Positions 50,368 through 60,285 are shown, counted from the first letter of the stretch. The stretch is DNA of 64,000 nucleotides from Flaccisagitta enflata (GCA_965153355.1 OZ231127.1:2232001-2296000); one strand, 5' to 3'. A program made the numbers and translations. The notes: a model not told the origin generated them from the letters alone.

Positions 50368-50645
50368 GAAGTAGACAAAGAAGAAGAAGAAGAAGAAGAA
50401 GAAGAAGAAGAAGAAGAAGAAGAAGAAGAAGAAGAAGAAGAAGAAGAAGAAGAAGAAGAAGAAGAAAAAGAAAAAGAAGAAGAAGAAGAAAAAAAAAGAA
50501 ACAGAAGAAACAGAAGAGGAAGAAAAAGAAAAAAAAAGAAACAGAAGAAACAGAAGAAGAAGAAGAAGAAAAAGAAAAGAAAAAGAAGAAGAAGAAAAAA
50601 AAAATAGAAAGAAGAAGAAGAAGAAAAAGAAAAAGAAAAAAATAC
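50368..50645. repeat. (GAA)n purine tract
   Basis: GAA triplets with AAAAAGA and CAGAAGAAA interruptions, nearly pure purine for 280 bp. Confidence 0.95.
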
Positions 50646-50810
50646 AGGAAAATCACAAAGTAAGAGAAATATTTATGAGAGGGTAACATAAGCTGCTGTA
50701 GTTTACCGATCTATCACATGATACTGATCTTAAGAACCATCTGTACTTTTCAGACAACACAAAGAAAAGTGGACACGAGTAAGAGAGAAGAAAGGACAAG
50801 GATATAACTA

Positions 50811-51329
50811 GTCATCCAAGGATCGCACATGGTCAGCGATACCCGATGCCCTGCTGGGAGTGATCCAGTAAAGAAGTGGAGTGAGAGTAGGGCAGCGGCC
50901 CAAAGGGCCGATGTCACGTAGGACACAGGGGCAAAAATTACATACGTCCTTCCATCCTTGAAGTGCAATTTTGGGACCTTTTGAGCAATTTTCGATGATA
51001 TTCAATGGGATTTTAACATTGACTTATATTTCTCGTTAATTTTCTATGTTATTCATTAAGAATTTTATGATTTTATCCTTCACTTGTCAATTTGGAATTG
51101 TGCATGTTTCTATTCTTTGCCAATTTTCCATATCATTCATTGGGCAATTGGCATTTTTTTATTTTTCTTTGGATTTTCCATGATATTCAATGGTAAGTTT
51201 GCATTTTGTCAATTATCCATGTTATTCCATTGAGCAGCTTGGGGGGGGGGACGTACGAACAGAAGGACGTACATGATTTTTGCCCCTGTGTCCTACAGGA
51301 CATCGGTCCTTTGGGGCCGCTGCCCAAAA
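50811..51329. mobile_element. Foldback-like element, copy G, complete; AT-rich core
   Basis: The outer end AAGGATCGCACATGGTCAGC then GATACCCGATGCCCTGC; left arm GGGCAGCGGCCCAAAGGGCC with GTAGGACACAGGGGCAAAAA; core of diverged CAATTTTCCATATCATTCAT units (about 50 bp); inverted right arm TTTTTGCCCCTGTGTCCTAC and TTTGGGGCCGCTGCCC. The core matches the inverse of copy C at 17.1 kb. Confidence 0.82.
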
Positions 51330-51835
51330 AGAAATGTTTAAGCAAACGAGAGATAAAATGGAAAAGAAAGAAATGAGACAGAAGAAACAGAACAGATAAG
51401 AAGCAAGCTGTAGGAGTACAAAACAAGAGATAAGAAGCGCGCCAAGGTGGAAACATTTTTTTCCTTTTTCTCGTTCAAAACAGTCAACACAGGATTTGGC
51501 TCCTGTTGGCCTCAAACACGGGCTTTGGCACCGTCTTGGCTTCATGCCAAATATCACAAAGCGTAAAAATGAACCAAATGAAACTTGTGTCAAAACGAAT
51601 TCTATGTTCACAAACAGAATGTTTAAAGCTGAAAACAAGCATTAACTTGCGACTGATGTTTTTTAACGAATAAAGCTTGGACGACCAAATAGGTACCTTT
51701 TTAATGAGTTGTTCTAACTTTTTCGAATGAAACCAGTCTGGGCTCAGTGGCTTCTTTCATTTAGAAGCAGCACTCTTTACAAGTTTCCATCCGTCTAACC
51801 ATCTTTAGATTATGTTTTGTTTTACTATCAACCTG

Positions 51836-52030
51836 TATCCATTTATCCATTTATCCATTTATCAATCCAGCCCTTCATCCATCCATCCATCCATCCATCC
51901 TTCTATCCATTCTTTTATCCTCAGGTTATTTACTCATGTTCCTGTATCCATTTTCACATCCATTCATTCATCCATTCATACATCCATTCATTCATCCATT
52001 CGCCTTGTAATCCATTTATCTATCTCTAGT
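51836..52030. repeat. (CCAT)n / (CATT)n tetramer region
   Basis: CCATCCATCCAT and CATTCATCCATTCAT units. 51330-51835 and 52031-52322 are noncoding. Confidence 0.9.
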
Positions 52031-52366
52031 TTACCCATACTTGTTTGACAACTATCCCTTTAGGTCGATATAACTTCCGCTGTACGGCCCCGCATAGTTT
52101 CTACACTTGGGCTGGCGTCATATACCCTGTCTTCAGAAACAACTGTAACCAGCAAAAGATGTATTGTATGAAAACTGTCCATAGCACACATTTCGGATTT
52201 ACTCTCTCTAATAGCATATTACTGACGGTTTTCTCATGCAAAATTTCAGCACTTTATGTCAAGTAGTTCAGCTTCTACATTGTTTTGATAATCACCTAAA
52301 TTTACACATGAAATTGTGATTCTTCAATCCACCCATCTGTACTTAGAGTATCTGTATTTGTCTTAT

Positions 52367-52735
52367 AATAATAATAATAGTTTAATTTCACACAAGAAGT
52401 GTAGCACGGAACAAAAGAACAATGGTAATTTGTACACGGATCAAATAACAGGAATCATACCAAAGAAAGTTTCACAGCTTATTGTCTGAAATAGGAAAAA
52501 TCGAGGTGGCAGTTGATCTATGACAGAAACTGATACGAAAGTAATGATGGATCAGCCTCGCGGATGCGTTTATAAAAGCTGTTGCGCCTCTTGTCGACCA
52601 ATTGTTCCCATGTCGGACGCTCAAGAAAAGCCTGCAGTGCAGTGACACTCTCTGACCATCTGTAATTGAATAACTTACGGAACAGAGAATTGTAAGCTAC
52701 TCGTAGCTGTCTACGTTCATCGCGGTTGCTGACAT
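52367..52735 (-). pseudogene. LINE reverse transcriptase C-terminal relic (minus strand)
   Basis: Reading the minus strand from about 52733 down to the TAG at 52518-52520 gives about 72 codons without a stop. They include YNSLFRKLFNYRWSESVTAL and WEQLVDKRRNSFYKRI, the C-terminal pattern of Jockey/CR1-group LINE polymerases that follows the reverse transcriptase (family knowledge). About 150 bp of 3' UTR and a short (ATT)n tail at 52367-52380 follow. No ATG remains. It is a strongly 5'-truncated copy, unrelated in detail to the 43-kb LINE. Confidence 0.75.
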
Positions 52736-52736
52736 G

Positions 52737-52935
52737 AGTCCATCCATTCCATCCATCTGTCTTTGTTTGTATTTGTCATTACCTCATCCTTCCATTCATC
52801 TGTTTTTAGGGTATATGTATTTGTCATTATCTCATCCTTCCATTCATCTGTACTTAGAGTATCTGTATTTGTCTTATCTCATCCTTCCATCCATCTGTTT
52901 TGTTTGTATTTGTCATTTTCTCATCCTTCCTTCCA
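52737..52935. repeat. ~55-bp minisatellite, interrupted by the LINE relic
   Basis: The unit CATCCTTCCATTCATCTGT plus TTAGAGTATCTGTATTTGTC repeats about four times. A single matching unit lies on the other side of the LINE relic at 52323-52366, so the LINE entered the array. Confidence 0.75.
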
Positions 52936-53056
52936 TCACTGAAAGAAAAGTGGAAAGTGGATAAGTGGAATCAGCACCAAAATTTGATATTCTTCCTCGC
53001 AGACTCATCAATTAGCTCCCTGTTAATGGATGCGTCCAATTTCTTTTTCTTCTCTC

Positions 53057-53485
<429 letters not shown>

Positions 53486-53573
53486 TCTTTTTTTTTTTCT
53501 GTTCTCTTTTCCGTTGACGTCGTTTGGCTGCTGTTTCATGTTTCTTCTTCTTTCTTTTTGTTTCTTTTTATCA

Positions 53574-53734
53574 GCCCACGTGGTGCTAAATTTCAATGGA
53601 TAAAAGAAGGAAATAACCGAGAGTGCGCTGTAAAACGAAATCGCCCAAAAGTAGTCAAGTTTGGCTCGATAATAAAAGAACACCTACGACATGTGGCAAT
53701 ACCGGATGTCAAGGGAAAAGTTGATTTCATCTGA
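53574..53734 (+). CDS. Candidate terminal exon of an unidentified gene
   Basis: A pyrimidine tract ending TTTGTTTCTTTTTATCAG directly precedes an open frame of about 53 codons. It ends in TGA, with AATAAA 33 nt later. The peptide (…AKFQWIKEGNN…, …VVKFGSIIKEHLRH…) has balanced, non-repetitive composition, unlike the surrounding microsatellite frames. I do not recognise the family and see no matching upstream exon, so it may be a gene fragment, a retroposed piece or chance. Confidence 0.3.
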
Positions 53735-53766
53735 TAGAGACGGATTTCTGTTATAACCAGCTTATG

Positions 53767-53772
53767 AAATAA
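53767..53772 (+). terminator. Possible polyadenylation signal AATAAA
   Basis: AATAAA lies 33 nt after the stop of the candidate terminal exon. A chance match is likely in AT-rich DNA. Confidence 0.25.
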
Positions 53773-53996
53773 AAAGAAATGACATGATGGGACTATGATT
53801 TCCCATTCATTGCATCCGTTACTCCAGGGTGCGGAATGTTACTGTAAGAAAATTGGACGACTTTGCGACTCAAAACTCAAATAAGGATAACAGGCACATG
53901 TGCTCAACATGTATTTTCATCTGGAGCTATATCTCTATATCATCTGTAAAACCGTCGGGTCCGTCGCGCTTTTGTTTTCTTTCTTGATTTTTCAAC

Positions 53997-54105
53997 ATGG
54001 ATCTTGTCATGGTCATGATCATGATCATGATCTTGATCATGGTCATGATCATGATCATTATCACGATTATGATGTTGATCATTTTCATGATCATGAAGCG
54101 CTTTT
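53997..54105. repeat. (GATCAT)n hexamer array
   Basis: GGTCATGATCATGATCATGA units; each hexamer neighbourhood is self-complementary (ATGATCAT), so the array can form cruciforms. 53773-53996 is noncoding. Confidence 0.88.
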
Positions 54106-54139
54106 ATAATCGTAACTTCGCAAAAAAAAAAGAAAAATA

Positions 54140-54245
54140 TCATGGTCCAGTGGTCCATGCGTCGGTCCGTCCGTCCATAACGCCTGTGCAAAAAACGCGT
54201 TTCTCGGCTGTTTTTGGCCACAGTGAGATCCTATACTGAATCAAA
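54140..54245 (+). mobile_element. Second GGAC-bearing repeat family, copy 2
   Basis: GTCGGTCCGTCCGTCCATAA, CGCCTGTGCAAAAAACGCGT and CTCGGCTGTTTTTGGCCACA are the inverse of 38.24-38.32 kb. Confidence 0.65.
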
Positions 54246-54272
54246 TGGTCGACAGACTTGATTTAAGAGCCT

Positions 54273-54785
54273 TTTTGGGCAGCGGCACCAAAGGGCCGAT
54301 GTCCTTCCGTCCGTCTGTCCTTCCGCCCCCCCCCCTTGGCCATCGGAGCCTTAAGTGTGCAGTCTCAGGCCTGATTTTGGCCCTCTGAGCCCTCGAATTA
54401 GCCCTTTCAAACCTCAATTTTGCCCTCGAGAGCTCAAATCAGCTCTCCAAACCTCATATCTGCCCTCAAGACCTCAAATCAGCCCTACCGACCTCAAATC
54501 CGCCCTCCACGCCTCAAATCAACTCTTCAGGCCTAAAATTTGTCCTCTTGGCCTCATGCCTGCCCCCAAGCCTCAAATCTGCTCTTTTGGACTAAATTCT
54601 GCCATCCCGACTTCAAATCCGCCATAGGACATCTCAAAATTTACCCCTGTGTCCTACTGGACATTGGCCCTTTGAGGATGCTGCCCTGCTCTCACTCCGC
54701 TACTTCTTTTGATCACTTCAAGCAAGGCATCGGGTACCGCTGACCATGTGCGATCCTTGGATGACTAGTTTATTACTCTGTCGTT
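54273..54785. mobile_element. Foldback-like element, copy H; 21-bp core
   Basis: The left arm GGGCAGCGGCACCAAAGGGC then GATGTCCTTCCGTCCGTCTG precedes about eleven CCTCAAATCNGCCCTC-type units. The right arm is TTACCCCTGTGTCCTACTGG and GCTGCCCTGCTCTCACTCCG, with outer end GGGTACCGCTGACCATGTGC. Confidence 0.78.
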
Positions 54786-55435
54786 TCACATGTCCATCTA
54801 TCTCTCCATATATGTCACATCGTTGCTTGGTCGGGCTTGTTTTCTCTCTCTCTCTCCCTCTTCAAACCATACATCACCTGTTTTTCTCTTCTAGACCCTG
54901 TTGGGTTGAAAATGGAAAAGAATGGAAAGGAAGTTCATGGGCTTCTCTCACTCTTTCTAGGGGCACCTGGTTTTCTCTGAAATTACCAGCCTTCGTGAAC
55001 TAAGTAGTAATTCTTATTGGAATTCTCGACAAATTCGGACATCATGACGTCATGGCCAAAGCCAGCAAAATCTAGGCCTGTACTCGCGTACTATACCTTT
55101 TGTCAGGCTTTTGCTATAGTAAGGGTAGTAAGTAATGCCAGTCTCAGAGCTATTAGAAAGAATCGAAGGCTGAAATTCTGAGGCTGGTCAAGCTTGAAGC
55201 TTGGCTAAACCCAATGCAAGACCAATTTGGACAATCATACTGTACAAATGCAAACCCTACTTTCAGTGGAACTCGATCGATGGGTGGATTGACCAACGAA
55301 AAAGACAGACAGAAAGACAGAAACTGGACAACGAGAAAGAAAGAAAGAAAGACAGAAAGAAAGAAAGCAAGAGAGAAAGAAAGAAAGAAGGAATGAAAGA
55401 ATGGAAAGACGGACGGCATTCAGAATCATGGTTTA
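54786..55435. other. Noncoding stretch with a GAAA tract
   Basis: No gene. A degenerate GAAA/GACAGAAA tract lies at 55302-55400. GTACTCGCGTACTATA at 55077 resembles the GTAC-N4-GTAC motif of the virus-like element. Confidence 0.5.
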
Positions 55436-56454
55436 TACTCTGTGCTTGTACGATAAGTTAAGAAATAAGATATTTGGCACCCAGAATAATGGTTTGTACT
55501 CCGTACTCGTACGATAAATCATAAACGTATATTAAATTTTCGTATCACAAATTAAAAAAAAAAAAGATCGAAGGCTTAAGTTGAAAAAAAAGAAGTTGAT
55601 GAGTAAATCGAGTGGAAGGCAGAGTTAGATGAAAAAAAGAATGAATTGGAAGTGAAAAAAGTTCGTCCAAAGTTTAAAATGGTTTATATGAAAAAGAAAA
55701 ACTGCGAATGAAATTTCTTTAGATAGAAAGGAGTTTTGATAAGCTAACTTGGAGTTTGAATGGGTTTTTTAAAGGTTTTAAAGGTACATTTTTGCGGTTT
55801 TGATGACAAGAATTAGGTTTCAGTGATAGAATTTTGGAATATTATAGTGCCCTTTTACGTTTTTATAATGCCCTTTTAGGTTTGGAAACGGATTGATTTT
55901 TTAAGTTAAAAAATAAATAGATTTTTAGTAGGAAGAATGAAATTAAATGAATTATAAATGTGATAAAGAAGTAGTAAAGAGATAATACGGTAGTTATAGT
56001 ATAGTTGATTGTTTTGAGAATTTTTGGTATTATTTTTTTTGTACAAAAATAAATTGATTTAAAAGATAGAAAGATAGGAAGTAAGTAAGATAGAAAAAGT
56101 ACAATTTGGTAGATGATAGTATAGAAAGATAGACAGATGAGATAGACAGATTTGAAAGGGCGCGTTAGGGTGAAGGAGGAAGAGGAGGTGCGTAAGATGA
56201 AGGCACGCGATATATAGAGAAGAGGAGATTTAGAAAGAAAAGAAAAAAGAAAACCTATGAAACTCTATATGGGGAGGAAGAGAAAGGAGGAAATAGAGGA
56301 AAGAAGAAAATAAAGGAAAATATAAGGAGCGGGAAGAGGAAGAGGAAAAAGAAAGGAGGAAAGAAAATAAAGAAGAGAAAATAGGGAGGCGGAAGAGGAA
56401 GAAGAAAATAAAATAAATATATATATGAATGTTTTGGGCCTTTAGGCCATAACA
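55436..56454. other. AT- and purine-rich left flank of the Maverick-like element
   Basis: Composition shifts to A- and G-rich, AT-rich DNA lacking host minisatellites. A short tandem pair (ACTCTGTGCTTGTACGATAA and ACTCCGTACTCGTACGATAA) lies at 55439-55517. I found no terminal inverted repeat because its right partner would lie beyond the window, so the element's left boundary is not fixed. No open frame of note. Confidence 0.45.
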
Positions 56455-57711
56455 ATGGCTGAATTAAATGAAAATTTTTATTCAAGTAAAACTCATAAAT
56501 ATCCTCCCTCCAGCTTTTTAGTTTTACTTGGAAATAGCAATTGTGGTATGCAAATGAAAATAATAGAAAAAGAAAATATTGTAAGAAAATTTTTAGGCTG
56601 TACCCATGTACCTTTACTATTGTTAAAAAAAGCAAATATTAAGGGCTTTAAGTTTTAAGAAAACAAAGGCTGTACCTCTGTACTATAATTTTTGTTTTAG
56701 GTTGCATGATTTTTTAATAAAGAAAACAAAGGCTGTACCTCTGTACTATAATTTTTGTTTTAGGTCTCATGATTTTTTGATAAAGAAAACAAAGGCTGTA
56801 CCTCTGTACTATAATTTTTGTTTTAGGTCTCATGATTTTTTGATAAAGAAAACAAAGGCTGTACCTCTGTACTATAATTTTTGTTTTAGGTCTCATGATT
56901 TTTTGATAAAGAAAACAAAGGCTGTACCTCTGTACTATAATTTTTGTTTTAGGTCTCATGTTTTTTTAATAAAGAAAACAAAGGCTGTACCTTTGTACTA
57001 TTATTTTTGTTGCATATCATGTTTTTTTTTTCTTAATTAGGGAAATCTACTTTTTTGGTGGAGAATATTAAAGATTATTCGAATCATTTTGTTGTGAAGC
57101 CTACTAAAATTATTTACTTTTTTCGTGAAGAATGTAGCGCCGTGACTGATTTAAAAAGTTTCCTATCAAAACAAGATGGAATAAAAGGAGTTTTTCTGAA
57201 AAAGATTCCAGAGAACAATTTCATTGAGACTTTGGGCATAGAGAAAGGATCCACAGTCATTGTTTTTGATGATTTTCATGTGCAAGCACTATCAAGTGAA
57301 CCATTAAGGGATACCCTATTGAATTTGAGCTCTGTGTGGAATCATCATTACCAAATCATTACTTTTTATGTGGCACAGCAATATGACATATTTCTCAAGT
57401 CATCAAAATTGAATGGATTATTGCTTAATTCAACTCATCTTGTTTTGTGGCGGTCTAACCATGATTTTAAAAGTATAAAAAGAAATCTCGATAAATACTA
57501 CGTAAGACTGAAGGGTGGTCTGACATTGTGGAAAATATTTGAGCGTTACGTACAGAGTGATCAGTTCAAATTTCTACTGATATGCGTATCGCCTTTGTGT
57601 CGCCGTCCTTCTGTGTTCATGAATACATTAATGTCTTCGGATGACCCCGTTTTATCATTTCATCAATCAGATTCGGAGACAGAGGGAGAGGAAGAAGCAG
57701 TGACAAGTTAA
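56455..57711 (+). CDS. Packaging ATPase, FtsK/HerA (A32-like) type, one intron
   Basis: Predicted motor that drives DNA into capsids. I read two exons, 56455-56545 and 57041-57711, giving 253 residues in phase. Exon 1 starts at an ATG in AACAATGG context and ends within the P-loop after GNSNC plus one base of the next Gly codon. Exon 2 completes that Gly and opens with KST, so the lysine and Ser/Thr of Walker A lie on the far side of the intron. The donor is GTATGC, the acceptor TTCTTAATTAG after a T run. Walker B (VIVFDDF) falls at residues 103-109, followed by the HHYQIITFYVAQQ and LVLWRS segments typical of Maverick ATPases, and an acidic C-terminus. The next gene starts 4 nt after the stop. 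Alternative: an unspliced, broken gene, which the perfect motif argues against. Confidence 0.85.
56546..57040 (+). other. 495-nt intron inside the Walker A codons
   Basis: GT…AG boundaries are placed by the recovered P-loop and reading phase 1. Most of the intron is the 63-bp repeat array described separately. In-frame stops (first at 56655-56657) make the unspliced product short. Confidence 0.8.
56600..57020 (+). repeat. 63-bp tandem repeat with GTAC-N4-GTAC, six copies plus one relic
   Basis: GTACCTCTGTAC lies at 56672, 56735, 56798, 56861 and 56924, with a variant (GTACCTTTGTAC) at 56987 and a relic GTACCCATGTAC at 56600. The unit continues TATAATTTTTGTTTTAG, GTCTCATGATTTTTTGATAA and AGAAAACAAAGGCT. 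Copies are nearly identical, implying recent amplification or ongoing homogenisation. The 63-bp length keeps a 21-residue frame open, but it is not in phase with either exon. Possible roles are a promoter/enhancer block, a replication or recombination site, or splicing control. Confidence 0.9.
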
Positions 57712-57715
57712 GCTT

Positions 57716-58045
57716 ATGGGGTGCCGAAAGAAAAAACATTTAAGAGCATTTTTGGATGCATGTGTAAGAGACACACTGTTTACAAACGGTTTAAAGACAA
57801 AAGTCTTCGTTTGTATAATTGAAATTGTGAAAAATTGTCTCAAAAAAACTTTGAAAGATTGTTTTTCATCCAAAAGTAGAAGACAAATATTGAAAAATAA
57901 AAAACTTTTGAAATTTCTCAAAAACAAGAAAATTTCAATAAAAAAGAGGAAAAAAAGGTTTATACAGTGTTCAAAAAAGGAGCAAAAGTTGTTTAACAAT
58001 CATATTTTGTATGATTTTATCAATAACTGTTTAGAATGTGATTAA
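57716..58045 (+). CDS. Small Lys-rich Maverick-associated protein
   Basis: 109 residues, strongly basic (about one third Lys/Arg). Residues 56-82 (RQILKNKKLLKFLKNKKISI, then KKRKK) resemble a recurring signature of small proteins next to ATPase genes in invertebrate Mavericks, where a hydrophobic helix is followed by an L..LA.KK.SLKKKRK-like patch. That resemblance is from memory of the family and not from a search. No enzyme motif or signal peptide is visible. The gene starts 4 nt after the ATPase stop and ends 4 nt before the next ATG. DNA binding or virion-core association is inferred from charge only. Confidence 0.75.
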   Translation: MGCRKKKHLRAFLDACVRDTLFTNGLKTKVFVCIIEIVKNCLKKTLKDCFSSKSRRQILKNKKLLKFLKNKKISIKKRKKRFIQCSKKEQKLFNNHILYDFINNCLECD

Positions 58046-58049
58046 AAAA

Positions 58050-59084
58050 ATGACTTCAAGCAATTATACTAGCTATATAAAAAGTCCCTTTCTTAAGGCA
58101 GTGATAGAGGAGGAAGGAATATCATGTGAAGAAAAAATTGAAAAAATTAAAGGTTTAATTGAAGGGAAAAAATTATCCCTGTTGAAAAGTGGCCAAATTC
58201 CGACAAGTGGCCAAACTGCATCCACAAGCAGTGAGACAAGCATCGGCAATGTTCCCGGTGGAAATGTGCCTCCAGTGACCAATAATGAATACGATGCCAT
58301 TTTAAGTGGATTAAATGGTATAAAAGAGCGTGAGCTTGGTCAAACAATTTTGGATGCAATAAATCGCTCTGATTTTGTAAACTACGACAAAAATACTCAT
58401 GAATTGATAATTCAATCTGAAGTTATAAAGTTCTCAAATATAAAGAATTTGATAGCTTTTTGTGTGTCGGCAAATGCGGCTCAAATTCCTGTCGGTGTTG
58501 GACTGTTTGTTGAGGCCTTGTTGCATATAAAAGCTCCTCTCTCATGTTTAAGAAGCGGAGATGTTCAAATTCTGAAAGAAGATCTTTTGAGGGTGCGCGC
58601 TTTACGTGAGCAAGATAGTATTGGACCTTCAGTACCTGTCGCAGCAGAAAGCGGTGAAGTTGATAGTGGTGTAGGAGGTGATATAGCTGATAGTGGCGTT
58701 GGGAGTGGTACAGGTGTTAACAGTGGAGTTGGAAGTGAAGAAGCTGTAGGGTCGACGAATGAGACTGTAGGAGAAGGGACGATAAGTGGTAGGGGTAGGG
58801 GAAGGAAGCGAAAGGTCGAATTTCAGGAGGAAGAACTGGCACCGGCCAAAAGACGGTTTGATGTCCCCGAATCAGATTTGTCCAACCTGCGGAGGTAATG
58901 TAATGAGGAGTACGGTTATTAGATGTGTTGGTCGGTTGGTCCTTTGTTATAGTTTGTTTATTCAGGTTATTGATGTTTAAATGTTATTGTTAGGTCGCCT
59001 CGATTAGTGGATCGTATCGAAAAGGCGTGGGCTACTGGCGTTGTGAGTGAAAGTGTGAAGGGCAAACGGAAGAAGAAAAAATGA
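58050..59084 (+). CDS. Maverick-associated protein with helical core and basic tail, one intron
   Basis: I chose ATG 58050. Exon 1 runs to 58894 and exon 2 from 58994 to 59084, giving 311 residues. The N-terminus (FLKAVIEEEGISCEEKIEKI) and a mid-domain (about 85-185: DAILSGLNGIKERELGQTIL, then VNYDKNTHELIIQSEVI) resemble an uncharacterised protein found beside integrases in many invertebrate Mavericks (remembered pattern, function unknown). Then come a Gly/Ser/Val-rich low-complexity stretch (DSGVGSGTGVNSGVGS), a GRGRGRKRKV cluster and, in exon 2, a C-terminal peptide with RSPRLVDRIEKAW and KGKRKKKK. The splice uses GTAATG and ATTGTTAG. Its TGA overlaps the integrase ATG (ATGA). Unspliced, it would stop two codons later at 58896. 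Confidence 0.72.
58895..58993 (+). other. 99-nt intron in the 311-aa gene
   Basis: Donor GGAG/GTAATG, acceptor TTATTGTTAG/GTCG. Splicing keeps phase and adds 30 basic residues ending exactly at an ATGA overlap with the integrase. The tidy fit to the next start is the main support. Confidence 0.7.
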
Positions 59085-60259
59085 GGCCCAAAATTCGAAA
59101 ACTATTGGATTCTGCTATTCATGAAAAAAACTCCCCTTTATTTTTGTCGAAAAATAAAAAAGAAATAATAGAATATTTTGAAAAGAGAGGCTTTGATGTT
59201 GAAGAAAGAGAGATAGTAGAATATTTGCAAGAAGAAAGAAGCTCTGGATTGGTTATTCGCAATGACTCTGAGCGTAAAAAAAAAGAAGTTTCTCGGGCAA
59301 TGATTTTGGCTCCTAATTTTTTTAATTGGATATTTTCTGATGTGTTACATCTTAGTAAGAGTCGAAATTATGGCAAGGGTAGTACCAAGTATATCCTATT
59401 GATAATTGACAGTTTATCATTGTTCACTTATTTAGCGCCATTGAAATCGACCAAAGCTGATGATTTGATTTTTGCATTTCAATCAGTATTTGATCGTAGC
59501 CCTTATTTGCCACAGTCATGTGACCGTTTGAGTACAGACCAAGGAATTGAGTATCTCAGTAAAAAGTCTCGTTCTTTTTTTGAGTCCAATGGTATTCGTT
59601 TACAACCTATTTCCCCCCGTAGATTAGATCGTAAGTCTTACGGTGCTAATTATGCTGAAGTTAGCAATAGAAGTCTAAGATCATATCTTGAAAGGCTCCA
59701 GTTAAATGAAGATATGATGAACTTAGAATGGTCTGAAAAATTAATGGCGATTGAAAGTATAATGAATAAAAAAGGAAGAGAAGTATTTAAAGGTCATTCA
59801 AGTACTGATATGTTGCATCAATCTCCTAATTATGTAAAAATGTTGAAATACAGTCGGCGAATTGGGTCTCGGAAGTCGTTAAAAAACCATATAGAAAATC
59901 CTAAAAACATTTTGTTATTTTCTTTAGTGAAAATTCAAAAGTATGCCCCAAAAGAGGGATTGTCTTTCAAGGAAAGTTATTCTTCGTTTTCATCGCAATT
60001 TTACATAGTGTTAGAGAGGCATGAACATGATCACATTTTCTATTTTACAGTGGGATCTGTTTATACGTTAAAACCAATATCAAATCATCGATTTTCTTAT
60101 TACGAGTTGAAAGTGTTTTCTGAGATTTCATTGGCTAAAGCTCGCTACTATAATTGTATTTCTGAGCCATTGAATAAAAAAATTATTGGTGATTATGTGT
60201 ATTTCAATGTGAAACATTGTGATAAGGTTTTTTATGCCAGTAAAAATGCCTTTAAGTAA
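59081..60259 (+). CDS. Retroviral-type DDE integrase of the Maverick-like element
   Basis: 392 residues. It catalyses strand transfer of the element's ends into host DNA in the nucleus. The catalytic core (rve fold) shows D87 in IFSDVLHL, the strand KYILLIIDSLSLFTYLAPLK, D153 in STDQGIEYL and E193 in YAEVSNRSL. The last two acidic residues are separated by 39, close to the classical D-35-E. The C-terminal part (about 275-350; LFSLVKIQKYAPKEGLSF, SSFSSQFYIVLERHE, SVYTLKP) fits the SH3-like DNA-binding region of Maverick integrases. An N-terminal HHCC zinc finger is not evident. The ATG overlaps the preceding TGA. All frame sequence is intact. Confidence 0.9.
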   Translation: MRPKIRKLLDSAIHEKNSPLFLSKNKKEIIEYFEKRGFDVEEREIVEYLQEERSSGLVIRNDSERKKKEVSRAMILAPNFFNWIFSDVLHLSKSRNYGKGSTKYILLIIDSLSLFTYLAPLKSTKADDLIFAFQSVFDRSPYLPQSCDRLSTDQGIEYLSKKSRSFFESNGIRLQPISPRRLDRKSYGANYAEVSNRSLRSYLERLQLNEDMMNLEWSEKLMAIESIMNKKGREVFKGHSSTDMLHQSPNYVKMLKYSRRIGSRKSLKNHIENPKNILLFSLVKIQKYAPKEGLSFKESYSSFSSQFYIVLERHEHDHIFYFTVGSVYTLKPISNHRFSYYELKVFSEISLAKARYYNCISEPLNKKIIGDYVYFNVKHCDKVFYASKNAFK

Positions 60260-60285
60260 AGTGAATTTATTATGTACAGATAACA

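Noticed and set aside
56702-57040. 112-codon frame with a 21-residue peptide repeat across the ATPase intron
   Set aside because: It arises because the DNA repeat is 63 bp. It is out of phase with both ATPase exons, and the opposite strand is open as well.
58786-58980. 64-codon frame with a CPTCGG motif overlapping the end of the 311-aa gene
   Set aside because: It overlaps coding exon and intron in another phase; the spliced reading of the main gene explains the region better.
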